A DNA stretch of 64,000 nucleotides from Tautonia marina (GTDB lineage: Bacteria; Planctomycetota; Planctomycetia; Isosphaerales; Isosphaeraceae): contig NZ_WEZF01000006.1 in assembly GCF_009177065.1 (NCBI RefSeq), forward strand, positions 186,001 through 250,000, given 5' to 3'. This document shows positions 44,993 to 53,308 of the stretch, in pieces; the first letter of the stretch is position 1, and every line of letters begins with the position of its first letter. Position numbers and translations under genes: made by a program. The notes under the pieces were generated by a model that was not told where the DNA came from, made no database searches, and saw only the letters and a list, made by a program, of their open reading frames with translations.

Positions 44993-45888
44993 GAGGCTCG
45001 CCGTTGCAGAAGTGATCGCATGTTCGTTCCAAGGATTCGAGTCTTGGCCTCGTCGTCGAGATGGGCTGCCCGGATGCGGCCGACCCCGGCGGTCATCGAC
45101 ATGTCGCAGCCAAAGAGCAGCCGATCGACACCGAGGACCTCCGCCGCCATCTCGACAACGCCGTCGTCAATCACGCTCCCACTGAGGTCGAGCATGACGT
45201 TCGGGGCGTGTCGCAGGGACTTGATGGTCCATTCCCAGTCGCCACCACCACAGACATGAGCGCAAATGAGCATGGCTTCAGGATAGCGTCGGGCGAGCTC
45301 GGCCAGGTGGCCGCCATCGGAGATGAGGGGTTGCTCCGGAGGGACGTAGTGCATGTGTCCGGCGTGGTGAAGGATCGGGACACGAAGCTCGATGGCCAGC
45401 TCAATGATCGGGACCACGACAGGATCGGTGCAGCGATGTTCGTTGTACAGTTTCACACCGATAAAGCCGCGGTCCTCGACGCATCGGCGGATCTCATCGA
45501 TCGCCTCGGCCTGATGGCCAGGATTGACGTAGGAGTATCCCAGCACACGATCGGGAAAGCGGTTGATGGCCTCGGCTACCCAGGCATTGCACTGTCGGAA
45601 ACCTTCGGGAGTCGCCGGGCGCCGGGGAGTGAGCATCGAGCAACAAAGCTGATCAATTCCGAGCCGGTCGGCAACCTCGATCAGATTGCGATCCCGCCGT
45701 TCCCAGTCGTCCTGGCTGTGATGGTGGAGGTGAGCATGGCAGTCGATCACGATGTCTGTACGTTTTGGAGGTTCGTGCGCTGAGGTAAGGCGAGGGGTGT
45801 GCTTTGATGCGCCGACGACTGCGAGGACGGAGCCCTGGAGGAGCGACCTTCGGGAAATGCGTGGAGCGGAGTGATCGTCGGGTGGCAT
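44989..45888 (-). CDS. Tat-exported amidohydrolase
   Basis: A 299-residue protein. A twin-arginine signal (SRRSLLQGSVLAVVGASKH) is followed by the amidohydrolase_2 fold with an intact metal site: VIDCHAHLHH (HXH), VKLYNEHR, PILHHAGHMH, LICAHVCGGG and LLFGCDMSM. Members include decarboxylases such as the ACMSD type and various hydrolases, so the substrate is not assigned. It overlaps the degenerate paralogue downstream by 4 bp and lies 67 bp downstream of the large DUF1549/DUF1553 gene, probably in one operon. Confidence 0.88.
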   Translation of the reverse strand: MPPDDHSAPRISRRSLLQGSVLAVVGASKHTPRLTSAHEPPKRTDIVIDCHAHLHHHSQDDWERRDRNLIEVADRLGIDQLCCSMLTPRRPATPEGFRQCNAWVAEAINRFPDRVLGYSYVNPGHQAEAIDEIRRCVEDRGFIGVKLYNEHRCTDPVVVPIIELAIELRVPILHHAGHMHYVPPEQPLISDGGHLAELARRYPEAMLICAHVCGGGDWEWTIKSLRHAPNVMLDLSGSVIDDGVVEMAAEVLGVDRLLFGCDMSMTAGVGRIRAAHLDDEAKTRILGTNMRSLLQRRAS

Positions 45889-45955
45889 CGGCTCGTCCTG
45901 TGAGTTCGCGTGCCAGGGTGGCGTGTCGTGTTCGTCGGTCCCTTGGTTTGCAAGC

Positions 45956-48832
45956 TCAGTCGATGTAAATAAACTCGTTCGTGTTCAGCAAGGCTCGGCA
46001 GAACGCATCAAGACCGTGACGATCAATTAATACGAGAGAAGACGATCGCTCGGCTTCCTCTGGCACTCGCGAGAACGCAAGCGCGAAGGCCAGGTCGACC
46101 TGAGCGGCCGGGTCGTCGCCGCCTTCTCGGCGGAGGCGATCTGCGAGCGCCGAGGCCATGTCGAGGGTAAAGCGGTGATTGAGCAGGGTCAGGGCCTGGA
46201 GCGGGGTGGTGGTGGCGTCGCGGCGGGGGGCGGCGGAGGCGGGGTCGGGGCAGTCGAAATCGGTCAAAACATCGACCCGCATGGCCCGGGCGTTCTGGTG
46301 ATAGACTGCTCGGCGATAGGTCTCGGGGCCGGGATCATCGAGCGGAACGTAGGTGGCGACATTGTCCTGGATGTATCGGTAGAGACGGAAGCCGGGTCCT
46401 CCCATCGTTGGATCGAGGGCACCGGCGATCTGAAGCGTGGCATCGCGAACCTCCTCTCCGGAAAGCCGGCGGGCGGGGTACCGCCAGAGTAGGCGAGAGT
46501 CGCCATCGAGGGAGGCGGCCTCGGGACGATAGGCTGAGGATTGCTGATAGGCCTGTGAGGTCATGATAAGGCGATGCAGTGGTTTCAGCCGCCAGCCTTC
46601 GTCCAGAAGCCGGAGAGCCAGCCAGTCGAGAAGCTCGGGGTGAGTCGGACGGCCCCCCATCACCCCGAAGTCGCTGGGAGTGTCGACGATCCCCGTGCCG
46701 AAGTGGTAGTGCCAGAGGCGATTGGCCAGAACTCGGGGGGTGAGGGGGTTGTCCTCGGCCACGATCCAGCGGGCGAGGGCCAGCCGGCGATCGGCCTCGG
46801 GGGCATCGAGCGGAAGGGAAAAGCTGGATTCGAGCCCCGAAAGGGCGGAGAGACTGCTGGCGGAGACCGGATCGCCCCGGCGCTGGGGATCACCGCCGAT
46901 CAAGAGATACGCAGGCTCATCTGGCTGTCGGAACGATCCGACCCACCAGTTCGGCAGGGGCTCGATGGCGGCCAGCGCCGCATTCGCCTCGTCTCGTTGA
47001 CGGGCGAGGCTGGCGAGCTGGGCGAGGTCGTCGGTGGTGGCTTCACGATCAAAGAGCCGCTTCTGGCGGTGGGCCTCGTTGACGGGGAGGCGGTCGCGCG
47101 AATTGGCGACCTCAACCCACGAATCGCCGTCAGAAGAAATCTCGATGCGATACTCGCTCACGAACGTCGCTTCGCCCAGCCCTGCCGCGGCACCGGCCTT
47201 GTCGCTGCTGAACCAGACGCGGTCGATGGTTCGGGTGTCTGCCAGGCGGATCGTTAAGGTCGTGCCGCCTGAGATCCATCGGGAACCGAAGCGGCCATCG
47301 ATGGTCAGGTCGGCGCTGTAGGCATCGGCAAAGTCTTCGGCAACGCGACTCGGTCCATCGGCCTGGCCACCATTGGCGGCGAGGGCGACGTTGCGGGGTG
47401 CTTCTCCGGCGGTCCAGACCTCGAATTCTTCCAGGCGGCAGCCGACCGGCTGATCCGGGTTCGTGTCGAGCCCCTCGATGATGAGACGAACAAAGCGGGC
47501 CTCGACCGGCTCGAAACGTTCCTCGGTTCCAGTTCGGGAGACGGTGGGGCGGGTCCAGGAGGCCTCGATCTCGGCGGCACTGGCCTCGGCCCGCGATCGG
47601 ATCGCCTCGCGGAGTGAAGCGATTTCGGCATTCAGGTGGTCACGCTCGGCGATCAAGGGGGCCCGACGTTCGGCGTCGAGGCGGCGCTGTTCCTCGGTGG
47701 CGACGACTCGACCGCCGTGGTGGACGCCGGCGACCGCAGACGAGAAGGCGTAGTAATCGCGCTGGAGGATGGGGTCGAACTTGTGGTCGTGACAGCGGGC
47801 GCAGCCGATCGTCAGGCCGAGGAACGATTCGCTGGTCGCGCGGATCATATCGTCGAGGGCATTGGCCCGGATTTGAGCGGCCTGGACCGGGTCCTGATTC
47901 CCGACATCGTCGTAAGGGCCGCAGACCAGGAACGCGGTGCCGATCTCGCGGTTCGGATCGCCTGGACCGATCACGTCGCCGGCAAGATGTTCGAGCACCA
48001 GGCGGTTGAAGGGGACGTCGTCATTGAAGGATCGGATGACGGCGTCGCGGAAGGGCCAGACATTATTGATCAAGACGTTGCGCTCGTATCCGTTACTCTC
48101 TCCAAAGCGGACGACATCGAGCCAGTGACGGCCCCAGCGTTCGCCGTAATGGGGAGAGGCGAGCAATCGGTCGATCAGGCGTTCGAAGGCATCGGGGGCA
48201 TCATCATCGAGAAAGGCTTGAACCTCCTCGGGGGTCGGCGGCAGGCCAAGCAGATCGAAGGTTGCCCGACGGATCAAGGTTCGTCGATCGGCAGGAGGTG
48301 ATGGAGTAAGCCCTTCCTCGGCAAGCCTGGCGAAGAGAAAGCGGTCGATCGGATGAGTTCGCCAGGCTTCAGGGATTGCCGGAGGGTTTGGGGGGGCAAC
48401 CGGAGCGATCGGGCGGAAGGACCACCAGATCGAATCGTCATCGGGTGACAGGACGAGCCCTTTGGGCCAATCGGCCCCTTCGGTGATCCAGCGACGGAGC
48501 GTGTCGACCTGATCAGGGGTGAGCGGGTCACCCTTGATCGGCATGCGGGGGCGTTCCCCCTCGGCCTCGGGAGTGACCAGAGTGAGCAGATCGCTTGCGT
48601 CGGGATCATCTCGATCGAGGTATGCGAGATCAATGAGATCTTCGCTTGTTGTGAGATTGATTCCACCCTTGCGATTGTCTGGCGAGTGGCAGGAGAGGCA
48701 ATGCCGTTCGAAGATCGGGGCGACATCTCGCACAAAGTCGATCGACGGCCGATCGTCACCAGGATCAGGAACCGAGGTCAGAAGGAGTGTGGCCCAGGTC
48801 CAGCAGGCGATCGAGGTGGCGACCGTCGTCAT
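45956..48832 (-). CDS. Exported DUF1549/DUF1553 protein with PSCyt1-like and discoidin-like domains
   Basis: A 958-residue protein with a signal peptide-like start (VATSIACWTWATLLLTS). Order: planctomycete cytochrome-like domain (FERHCLSCHSPD, CX2CH, about residues 40-100), DUF1549 (about 160-370, containing GCARCHDHKFDP, a second haem motif), a coiled region, an F5/8 (discoidin)-like module (about 430-590: ARFVRLIIEGLDTNPDQP, FGSRWISGGTTLTI), and DUF1553 (about 690-950 with NRLWHYHFGTGIVDTPSDFG). A role in the planctomycete surface or polysaccharide metabolism is commonly proposed but unproven. It heads the amidohydrolase genes. Confidence 0.9.
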   Translation of the reverse strand: MTTVATSIACWTWATLLLTSVPDPGDDRPSIDFVRDVAPIFERHCLSCHSPDNRKGGINLTTSEDLIDLAYLDRDDPDASDLLTLVTPEAEGERPRMPIKGDPLTPDQVDTLRRWITEGADWPKGLVLSPDDDSIWWSFRPIAPVAPPNPPAIPEAWRTHPIDRFLFARLAEEGLTPSPPADRRTLIRRATFDLLGLPPTPEEVQAFLDDDAPDAFERLIDRLLASPHYGERWGRHWLDVVRFGESNGYERNVLINNVWPFRDAVIRSFNDDVPFNRLVLEHLAGDVIGPGDPNREIGTAFLVCGPYDDVGNQDPVQAAQIRANALDDMIRATSESFLGLTIGCARCHDHKFDPILQRDYYAFSSAVAGVHHGGRVVATEEQRRLDAERRAPLIAERDHLNAEIASLREAIRSRAEASAAEIEASWTRPTVSRTGTEERFEPVEARFVRLIIEGLDTNPDQPVGCRLEEFEVWTAGEAPRNVALAANGGQADGPSRVAEDFADAYSADLTIDGRFGSRWISGGTTLTIRLADTRTIDRVWFSSDKAGAAAGLGEATFVSEYRIEISSDGDSWVEVANSRDRLPVNEAHRQKRLFDREATTDDLAQLASLARQRDEANAALAAIEPLPNWWVGSFRQPDEPAYLLIGGDPQRRGDPVSASSLSALSGLESSFSLPLDAPEADRRLALARWIVAEDNPLTPRVLANRLWHYHFGTGIVDTPSDFGVMGGRPTHPELLDWLALRLLDEGWRLKPLHRLIMTSQAYQQSSAYRPEAASLDGDSRLLWRYPARRLSGEEVRDATLQIAGALDPTMGGPGFRLYRYIQDNVATYVPLDDPGPETYRRAVYHQNARAMRVDVLTDFDCPDPASAAPRRDATTTPLQALTLLNHRFTLDMASALADRLRREGGDDPAAQVDLAFALAFSRVPEEAERSSSLVLIDRHGLDAFCRALLNTNEFIYID

Positions 48833-48875
48833 GAGAAAGTTCCTCTGCGGTCAAAGGGCGATCCGAGGAGGGCCG

Positions 48876-49706
48876 TCACGGAGTCGTCGGCGATCCGGCT
48901 GTTTGCGGGAGCCAATCGAGGATGAGCAGGATGGGACGATGGTCCGAGGCCTCAGGAGCGTCGAGAACGCGAACCTCAACGATCGACCAGCGATCGGCGG
49001 GAGTGACGAAGACCTGATCAAACGCGGCCCGAGGGGCGTTGGCCGGGACGGTTGCCTGAGCCTCAGGGCTGGCCGGAGTCCATCGGTTGCCGAGCTTGCG
49101 GACGGCCGAACTGGTGGGGCTCGTATTCAAATCACCGGCGAGAACTGCAGGAGGGGAGTCGAGGCTGTCGGGCATCGTGGCGAGCCAATCGGCCGCAGCG
49201 AGGCGGTTGCGATCGTCTTGACGATGATCGAACTGGGTACTGATGAGTTGGATCGTTGGCCCATCGTCCGACACCGAAATCGTTGCGTGCAGCGCTCCAC
49301 GCGGCTCACCGCCCGCGGGAGCGGGAAGCAGGTGATTCTGATGCTCGGTGATTGGGTAGCGAGACAGGACGGCGTTGCCGAACGATCCACCGAGAAACTC
49401 GAAGTTCTCACCAAAGGCGTGTTCCATTCCAAGCCGACCGGCAAGCAACTTCGCCTGATCGAGTCGTCCGGTCCTGGCCATGCCGCGATCCACTTCCTGA
49501 AGCGCGACAAGATCGGGCTCCGCGTTCCGAATCACCGAGGTGATGCGGTTCAGGTCGATCCGAGCGTCGATTCCCTCACCATGATTGATGTTATAGCTGA
49601 GAATCCGAAGCCGGATCGGCTCCTCGGCCTTGCCTGGAAGGGCAGAAAGAAGGAAACCAAGGAAGACGATCGGCGCAAACCAGAACCGGGGAATCTGATC
49701 GAACAC
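48876..49706 (-). CDS. Exported endonuclease/exonuclease/phosphatase-family protein
   Basis: A 276-residue EEP-fold protein with an N-terminal signal peptide (FAPIVFLGFLLSALPGKAEE). Catalytic landmarks are all present: ILSYNINHGEG (Asn), LVALQEVDRG (metal Glu), VLAGDLNTSP (Asp/Asn) and ASDHRPILL (Asp-His). The family spans nucleases, inositol phosphatases and sphingomyelinases. An exported member most likely hydrolyses extracellular phosphodiesters or nucleic acid, an inference. It lies 43 bp upstream of the DUF1549/DUF1553 gene, so it may head a four-gene reverse-strand operon. Confidence 0.88.
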   Translation of the reverse strand: MFDQIPRFWFAPIVFLGFLLSALPGKAEEPIRLRILSYNINHGEGIDARIDLNRITSVIRNAEPDLVALQEVDRGMARTGRLDQAKLLAGRLGMEHAFGENFEFLGGSFGNAVLSRYPITEHQNHLLPAPAGGEPRGALHATISVSDDGPTIQLISTQFDHRQDDRNRLAAADWLATMPDSLDSPPAVLAGDLNTSPTSSAVRKLGNRWTPASPEAQATVPANAPRAAFDQVFVTPADRWSIVEVRVLDAPEASDHRPILLILDWLPQTAGSPTTP

Positions 49707-49814
49707 AATGGGCCTCCGAAGAATCGACGGGATTTCTCGATGATCCCGGACTCCCGAGGCGTCGTCAAGAATGGAGGACCGATTGGAGCGGGAGACACCC
49801 GAAGGAAAATCCTG

Positions 49815-50372
49815 TCAGTCGAGTCGGCCGGCGGCGGTCAGCGACTTGATGGCCGCGACGGCGAGGCGATCGACGGCCTCATTCTCGGGATGGCCGCGAT
49901 GACCCAGGACGTGCTCGACCCGAACCTCGTGAGCCGCCACGAGTTCATCGATCCGACGCCAGAGATCTTCGTTGCTAACAGGTTTGAACTGACCCCGTTC
50001 CTTACGTCGCCAACCGTTGCGTTTCCAGTTGGGCATCCACTCGGTAATTCCCTTGGCGACGTACTGGCTATCGGTGACGAGGGCGACGGAGCAGCGGCCT
50101 TGAAGGCTTTCCAATCCTCGGATCGCCCCCATCAACTCCATGCGATTGTTGGTGGTCCGGGGCTCGGCGCCCGAATCGCAACGAACGGTTCCGCTCGCGG
50201 GGTGTCGAAGCAAAAACCCCCAGCCGCCAGGGCCGGGATTCCCACTACACGCCCCATCGGTAAACAGTTCGACAAATTCCTCCGGAGCCTGAGGATTCAC
50301 CGCGTTCGGATCGGTCGAGATGGTGACCAGGTCATCCGAGGAGAGTGCGAAGGGGACCATCCGTTTCCTCAA
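49815..50372 (-). CDS. rnhA: Ribonuclease HI
   Basis: A 185-residue RNase HI that cleaves RNA in RNA-DNA hybrids. The acidic catalytic set is intact: FTDGACSGNPGPGGWG (first Asp), NNRMELMGAIRGL (Glu), ALVTDSQYV (second Asp) and GHRGHPENEAVDRLA (His and last Asp). The basic protrusion PNWKRNGWRRKE is present. It carries about 30 extra N-terminal residues compared with E. coli RnhA. The ATG at 50372 or the next ATG, four codons later, could be the start. lexA lies 148 bp upstream in the same direction. Confidence 0.94.
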   Translation of the reverse strand: MRKRMVPFALSSDDLVTISTDPNAVNPQAPEEFVELFTDGACSGNPGPGGWGFLLRHPASGTVRCDSGAEPRTTNNRMELMGAIRGLESLQGRCSVALVTDSQYVAKGITEWMPNWKRNGWRRKERGQFKPVSNEDLWRRIDELVAAHEVRVEHVLGHRGHPENEAVDRLAVAAIKSLTAAGRLD

Positions 50373-50520
50373 CGCCAGACGAAAAACAAGACGAGCGAAC
50401 TCGGAACACGATCACAATTCGATCGCCAGGGACCGAGGATAACCTGCGGACCTCGGCGCGGACAGGCGAATCCGGTCGATCCGCTCCGAGGTCGGGATCA
50501 GTGGGGCGGGTGGGAATCAA

Positions 50521-51138
50521 TCAGTACTTGCGAACAACACCGACCAGGACGCCGAGGATGTTCACCTTGGTTCGGTAGATCGGCTTCATGGCGCTGTTGG
50601 CAGGTTCCAGGCGAACGCGGTTCTTCTCCTTGAAGAGGCGTTTGAGGGTCGCTTCGCCGTCGTCGTCCCGGACGGCGACGATCTGGCCGTCTCGGGCGGT
50701 CTCGGCTTTCTTGATGATCACATAATCGCCGTCGGCGATATGTTCCTCGATCATCGATTCGCCGGTGACCCGAAGGGCGAACTTGTCGTCGGTCCCTTCC
50801 CAGTCTTCGAAGTCGACGACCTCATCGGCCTGTTCAATGGCCTCGATGGGGGCACCGGCGGCGATCCGACCGAGCAAGGGAACGCCTCCACCGCCGGATC
50901 GAGGGGCGGTTGCCGACTCTTGAAGCAACTGAATGGCCCGAGACATGTTCGGTTCTCGGGAGATCAGCCCCTTCTTTTGAAGAGCCTTGAGGTGGCACAT
51001 GACCCCGTTGGGACTTTTAATCTCGAAGGCTTCGCCGATTTCCCGGACGGTTGGGCCGTAGCCTCGGCCGTGGATCTTGCTGCGAATAAAATCGTAAATC
51101 TCGCGCTGGCGAGGAGTCAGGGAGTCGAGATCGGCCAT
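50521..51138 (-). CDS. lexA: LexA repressor
   Basis: A 205-residue SOS repressor from the ATG at 51138 (MADLDSLTPRQREIYDFI), preferred over the ATG at 51153 because it matches the family N-terminus. The winged helix spans residues 1-65 (GYGPTVREIGEAFEIKSPNG). The self-cleavage Ala-Gly is in GRIAAGAPIEAIE. The catalytic Ser is in TGESMIEEHI and the Lys in GEATLKRLF. RecA-stimulated autocleavage would derepress the SOS genes. No clear palindromic LexA site was found upstream by eye, so autoregulation is not shown. uvrB, also in the window, is a possible target. Confidence 0.94.
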   Translation of the reverse strand: MADLDSLTPRQREIYDFIRSKIHGRGYGPTVREIGEAFEIKSPNGVMCHLKALQKKGLISREPNMSRAIQLLQESATAPRSGGGGVPLLGRIAAGAPIEAIEQADEVVDFEDWEGTDDKFALRVTGESMIEEHIADGDYVIIKKAETARDGQIVAVRDDDGEATLKRLFKEKNRVRLEPANSAMKPIYRTKVNILGVLVGVVRKY

Positions 51139-51452
51139 CGCTAATGCCTCCACTCGCGAAAAGGGGCGCGTCCTGCCAGGATCGTTGAGGCCGGTCGGAC
51201 CGTCCTTGCGCCCGCGAGGGGGTGGCGGCGATCACGACAAAGCGTGTGGCAGCGACCACGACACGGACGATCACCAACTGAGCCTTTGAATGGCAAGTGT
51301 ACAATGGTCGTCTAGCGCACGCGAGAACATTTTCCCGATTTTTTTACGGGGCCTTACAGGAATCTCTGGCGTCCCTGTCGAACATCAGTCAGGATCATGG
51401 GAACACGACGGCTTATGCCGTCTCTCACGCCTTTCGGAGTTGGACCTCAATC
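51139..51452. other. Divergent intergenic region lexA / LmbE-type gene
   Basis: A 314-bp region that must carry both promoters. A TACAAT box at 51301-51306 could serve the plus-strand gene, but its -35 region is poor. No coding frame or inverted repeat of note was seen. Confidence 0.4.
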
Positions 51453-52253
51453 ATGGCCGAAGCACCGGTTCGCGTCCTGGCAATCCATGCCCATCCGGAC
51501 GACATCGAATTTCAGTGCGCTGGCACGCTTGCCCTTCTCGGGAAAGCGGGTTGTCATCTGACCCTCGCGACGATGACGCCTGGGGATTGTGGTTCGGTCG
51601 AGCACGATGCCGAAGCGATTGCCGCGATCCGGCGCCGAGAAGCGAAGGAAGCCGCGGATCTGCTGGGGGCCGGCTATCATTGCCTGGAGTTCCGCGATCT
51701 CTCGATCTTCAACGACGATCTGTCGCGCCGACGAGTCGTCGAATTTCTGCGGAAAGTTCGTCCCGACCTGATTCTGACGGCTCCCCCGGCCGATTACCTG
51801 GCCGATCACGAAGCCACGCACTTGCTGGTTCGCGATGCGTGTTTCATCGCTCCGATCCCCAACTATGCGACTCGGCAATGGGAACCGGCCCCGGCACTTG
51901 ATCGAATTCCGCATCTCTATCTGGTCGATCCGATCGACGGCCGTGATCGTGACGGCAACCCGGTGACCCCGCACTTCTCAGTAGATATTACCGAGTTCTG
52001 GAGCCTGAAGCAGCAGATGCTCGAATGCCACGCGAGCCAGCGGAACTGGCTGATGCGTCAGCACGGCATCGACGAGTATATGAGTATCCAAGAGAAGTGG
52101 TCCACGCACCGAGGCAAGGAAATCGGTGTTGCCTATGCCGAGGGGTTCCGTCAGTACACCGTGCATCCCTATCCCCACGAGAATCTGCTGCTGGAGTTGA
52201 TTGGCCAGGATGGGCGGGGGAAGGCGACGGCTCCGAGAGATACGCTCGGATGA
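51453..52253 (+). CDS. PIG-L/LmbE-family deacetylase (cytosolic)
   Basis: A 266-residue zinc-dependent N-acetylglucosamine deacetylase-fold protein from the ATG at 51453; the frame runs open to 51297 but lacks support there. The metal motif is AIHAHPDDIEFQCAGTL, and ADYLADHEATHLLVRDA provides the third-ligand His region. Members deacetylate GlcNAc-inositol, bacillithiol precursors or other amino sugars. There is no signal peptide, unlike the second LmbE-type protein in this window (62321-63244). It is divergent from lexA. The substrate is not assignable; a BshB-like role in low-molecular-weight thiol synthesis is one option. Confidence 0.9.
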   Translation: MAEAPVRVLAIHAHPDDIEFQCAGTLALLGKAGCHLTLATMTPGDCGSVEHDAEAIAAIRRREAKEAADLLGAGYHCLEFRDLSIFNDDLSRRRVVEFLRKVRPDLILTAPPADYLADHEATHLLVRDACFIAPIPNYATRQWEPAPALDRIPHLYLVDPIDGRDRDGNPVTPHFSVDITEFWSLKQQMLECHASQRNWLMRQHGIDEYMSIQEKWSTHRGKEIGVAYAEGFRQYTVHPYPHENLLLELIGQDGRGKATAPRDTLG

Positions 52254-52320
52254 TTGTCTCGCACGAAGATTGAAGGTAGCGAAACTCAAAGCGAGATGCC
52301 CGGGAATCGAGGGCTGACGG

Positions 52321-53301
52321 ATGATCGGGGCGTGGGTCTTTGGGAGTGTGATGAGCGTTCTGCTCATTCAGGAGCCGGAGCCCGCGTCCGCTCGGATCGA
52401 GTTCGAGGAGATTGTTCGACGATCGCCGGTGGTCCTCTCGGTCGACCCTGAGATTTCGAGGGTCGAGCTTCGGGTGAGCCTCACGGTGGCGGGCGTGGCG
52501 ATTTCGACGCGGGGACTGTTCCGGACGTCCGGTGACGTCGTTCTGATGGTCGTCGATGACTTCGATACCACTCCCATCGCCTGGTCCGATGGCAAGACCG
52601 TGACGGTTTACGACCCGATCGGTCAGCGCCTTCTGCGGGGAGCGACCGCGGGTGTGGCGGTTCGGATGCTCCAACTCGGTGATCAAGGGACGCTCGACAT
52701 CATCGTCTCGGCGACTCCCGAAACTCATGATGAGCGGATGGCCGAGCAGGGAGGACCTTTCCTGTTCGATCTGCGATCGATCGTTGAGGCGGATCGCAGG
52801 GAGCGAAAGGATGCCGAACGCGCCCCGGACGGATCGATCCGGACGCAGATTCTTGCCCCGTCTGGCCAGCGACTCGATGTCACGATCGACGAGGTGGCCG
52901 GCTCAACGCGATGGACCGCCCGATCGGTTCCCAGGGCCGACGGCTCGGCCGTGACTCTTTCGGTCCTGGTCAACGGTCCCCCCGAGGATCGGCTGTTTGA
53001 GCGTTCTCGGACGCGTCCCGTGATCGCAGGGCTTCCCCTGGTCGAACGTGTCAATGCGATTCGACCCGGGGGTCGAACGCCGGGGGAGAGACTCTTGCCG
53101 TTCGAGGACCTGGATCAAGTTGTGCGTCAGGTTGTTGAGGCTCGGGCCGCGATTCGACAAGAGAGAAACCGCGATCCGCTCACCCCGATCATCGGTGACC
53201 TGGGAACGCAAGGAGGACGGCTCTTACTGCAGGATCAACGGGCCGCGGCACAGCTTCGAGCTTTCTGGGGGATCACCTCGGGCGGTGACGCGATTCCATA
53301 A
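52321..53301 (+). CDS. Protein of unknown function, possibly exported
   Basis: A 326-residue protein. The short hydrophobic start (GAWVFGSVMSVLLIQEPEP) could be a weak signal peptide. The centre is beta-rich and contains VVLMVVDDFDTTPIAWSDGKTVTVYDP, a pattern seen in outer-membrane lipoprotein-carrier-like folds; this is a resemblance, not an assignment. The C-terminal 90 residues are charged and helical (EDLDQVVRQVVEARAAIRQERN). No ribosome site is obvious before the ATG. It ends only 7 bp from the convergent hrpB stop. Confidence 0.6.
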   Translation: MIGAWVFGSVMSVLLIQEPEPASARIEFEEIVRRSPVVLSVDPEISRVELRVSLTVAGVAISTRGLFRTSGDVVLMVVDDFDTTPIAWSDGKTVTVYDPIGQRLLRGATAGVAVRMLQLGDQGTLDIIVSATPETHDERMAEQGGPFLFDLRSIVEADRRERKDAERAPDGSIRTQILAPSGQRLDVTIDEVAGSTRWTARSVPRADGSAVTLSVLVNGPPEDRLFERSRTRPVIAGLPLVERVNAIRPGGRTPGERLLPFEDLDQVVRQVVEARAAIRQERNRDPLTPIIGDLGTQGGRLLLQDQRAAAQLRAFWGITSGGDAIP

Positions 53302-53308
53302 GCTCGAC

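Noticed and set aside
48519-50633. A 704-codon open frame on the plus strand, across several reverse-strand genes
   Set aside because: It is antisense to well-supported genes (part of the DUF1549 gene, the EEP protein and rnhA) and its product is Arg/Gly-rich without any family feature. High GC makes such antisense frames common.
51301-51306. A TACAAT box upstream of the cytosolic LmbE-type gene
   Set aside because: No reasonable -35 box at 16-18 nt, so it was not listed as a promoter.
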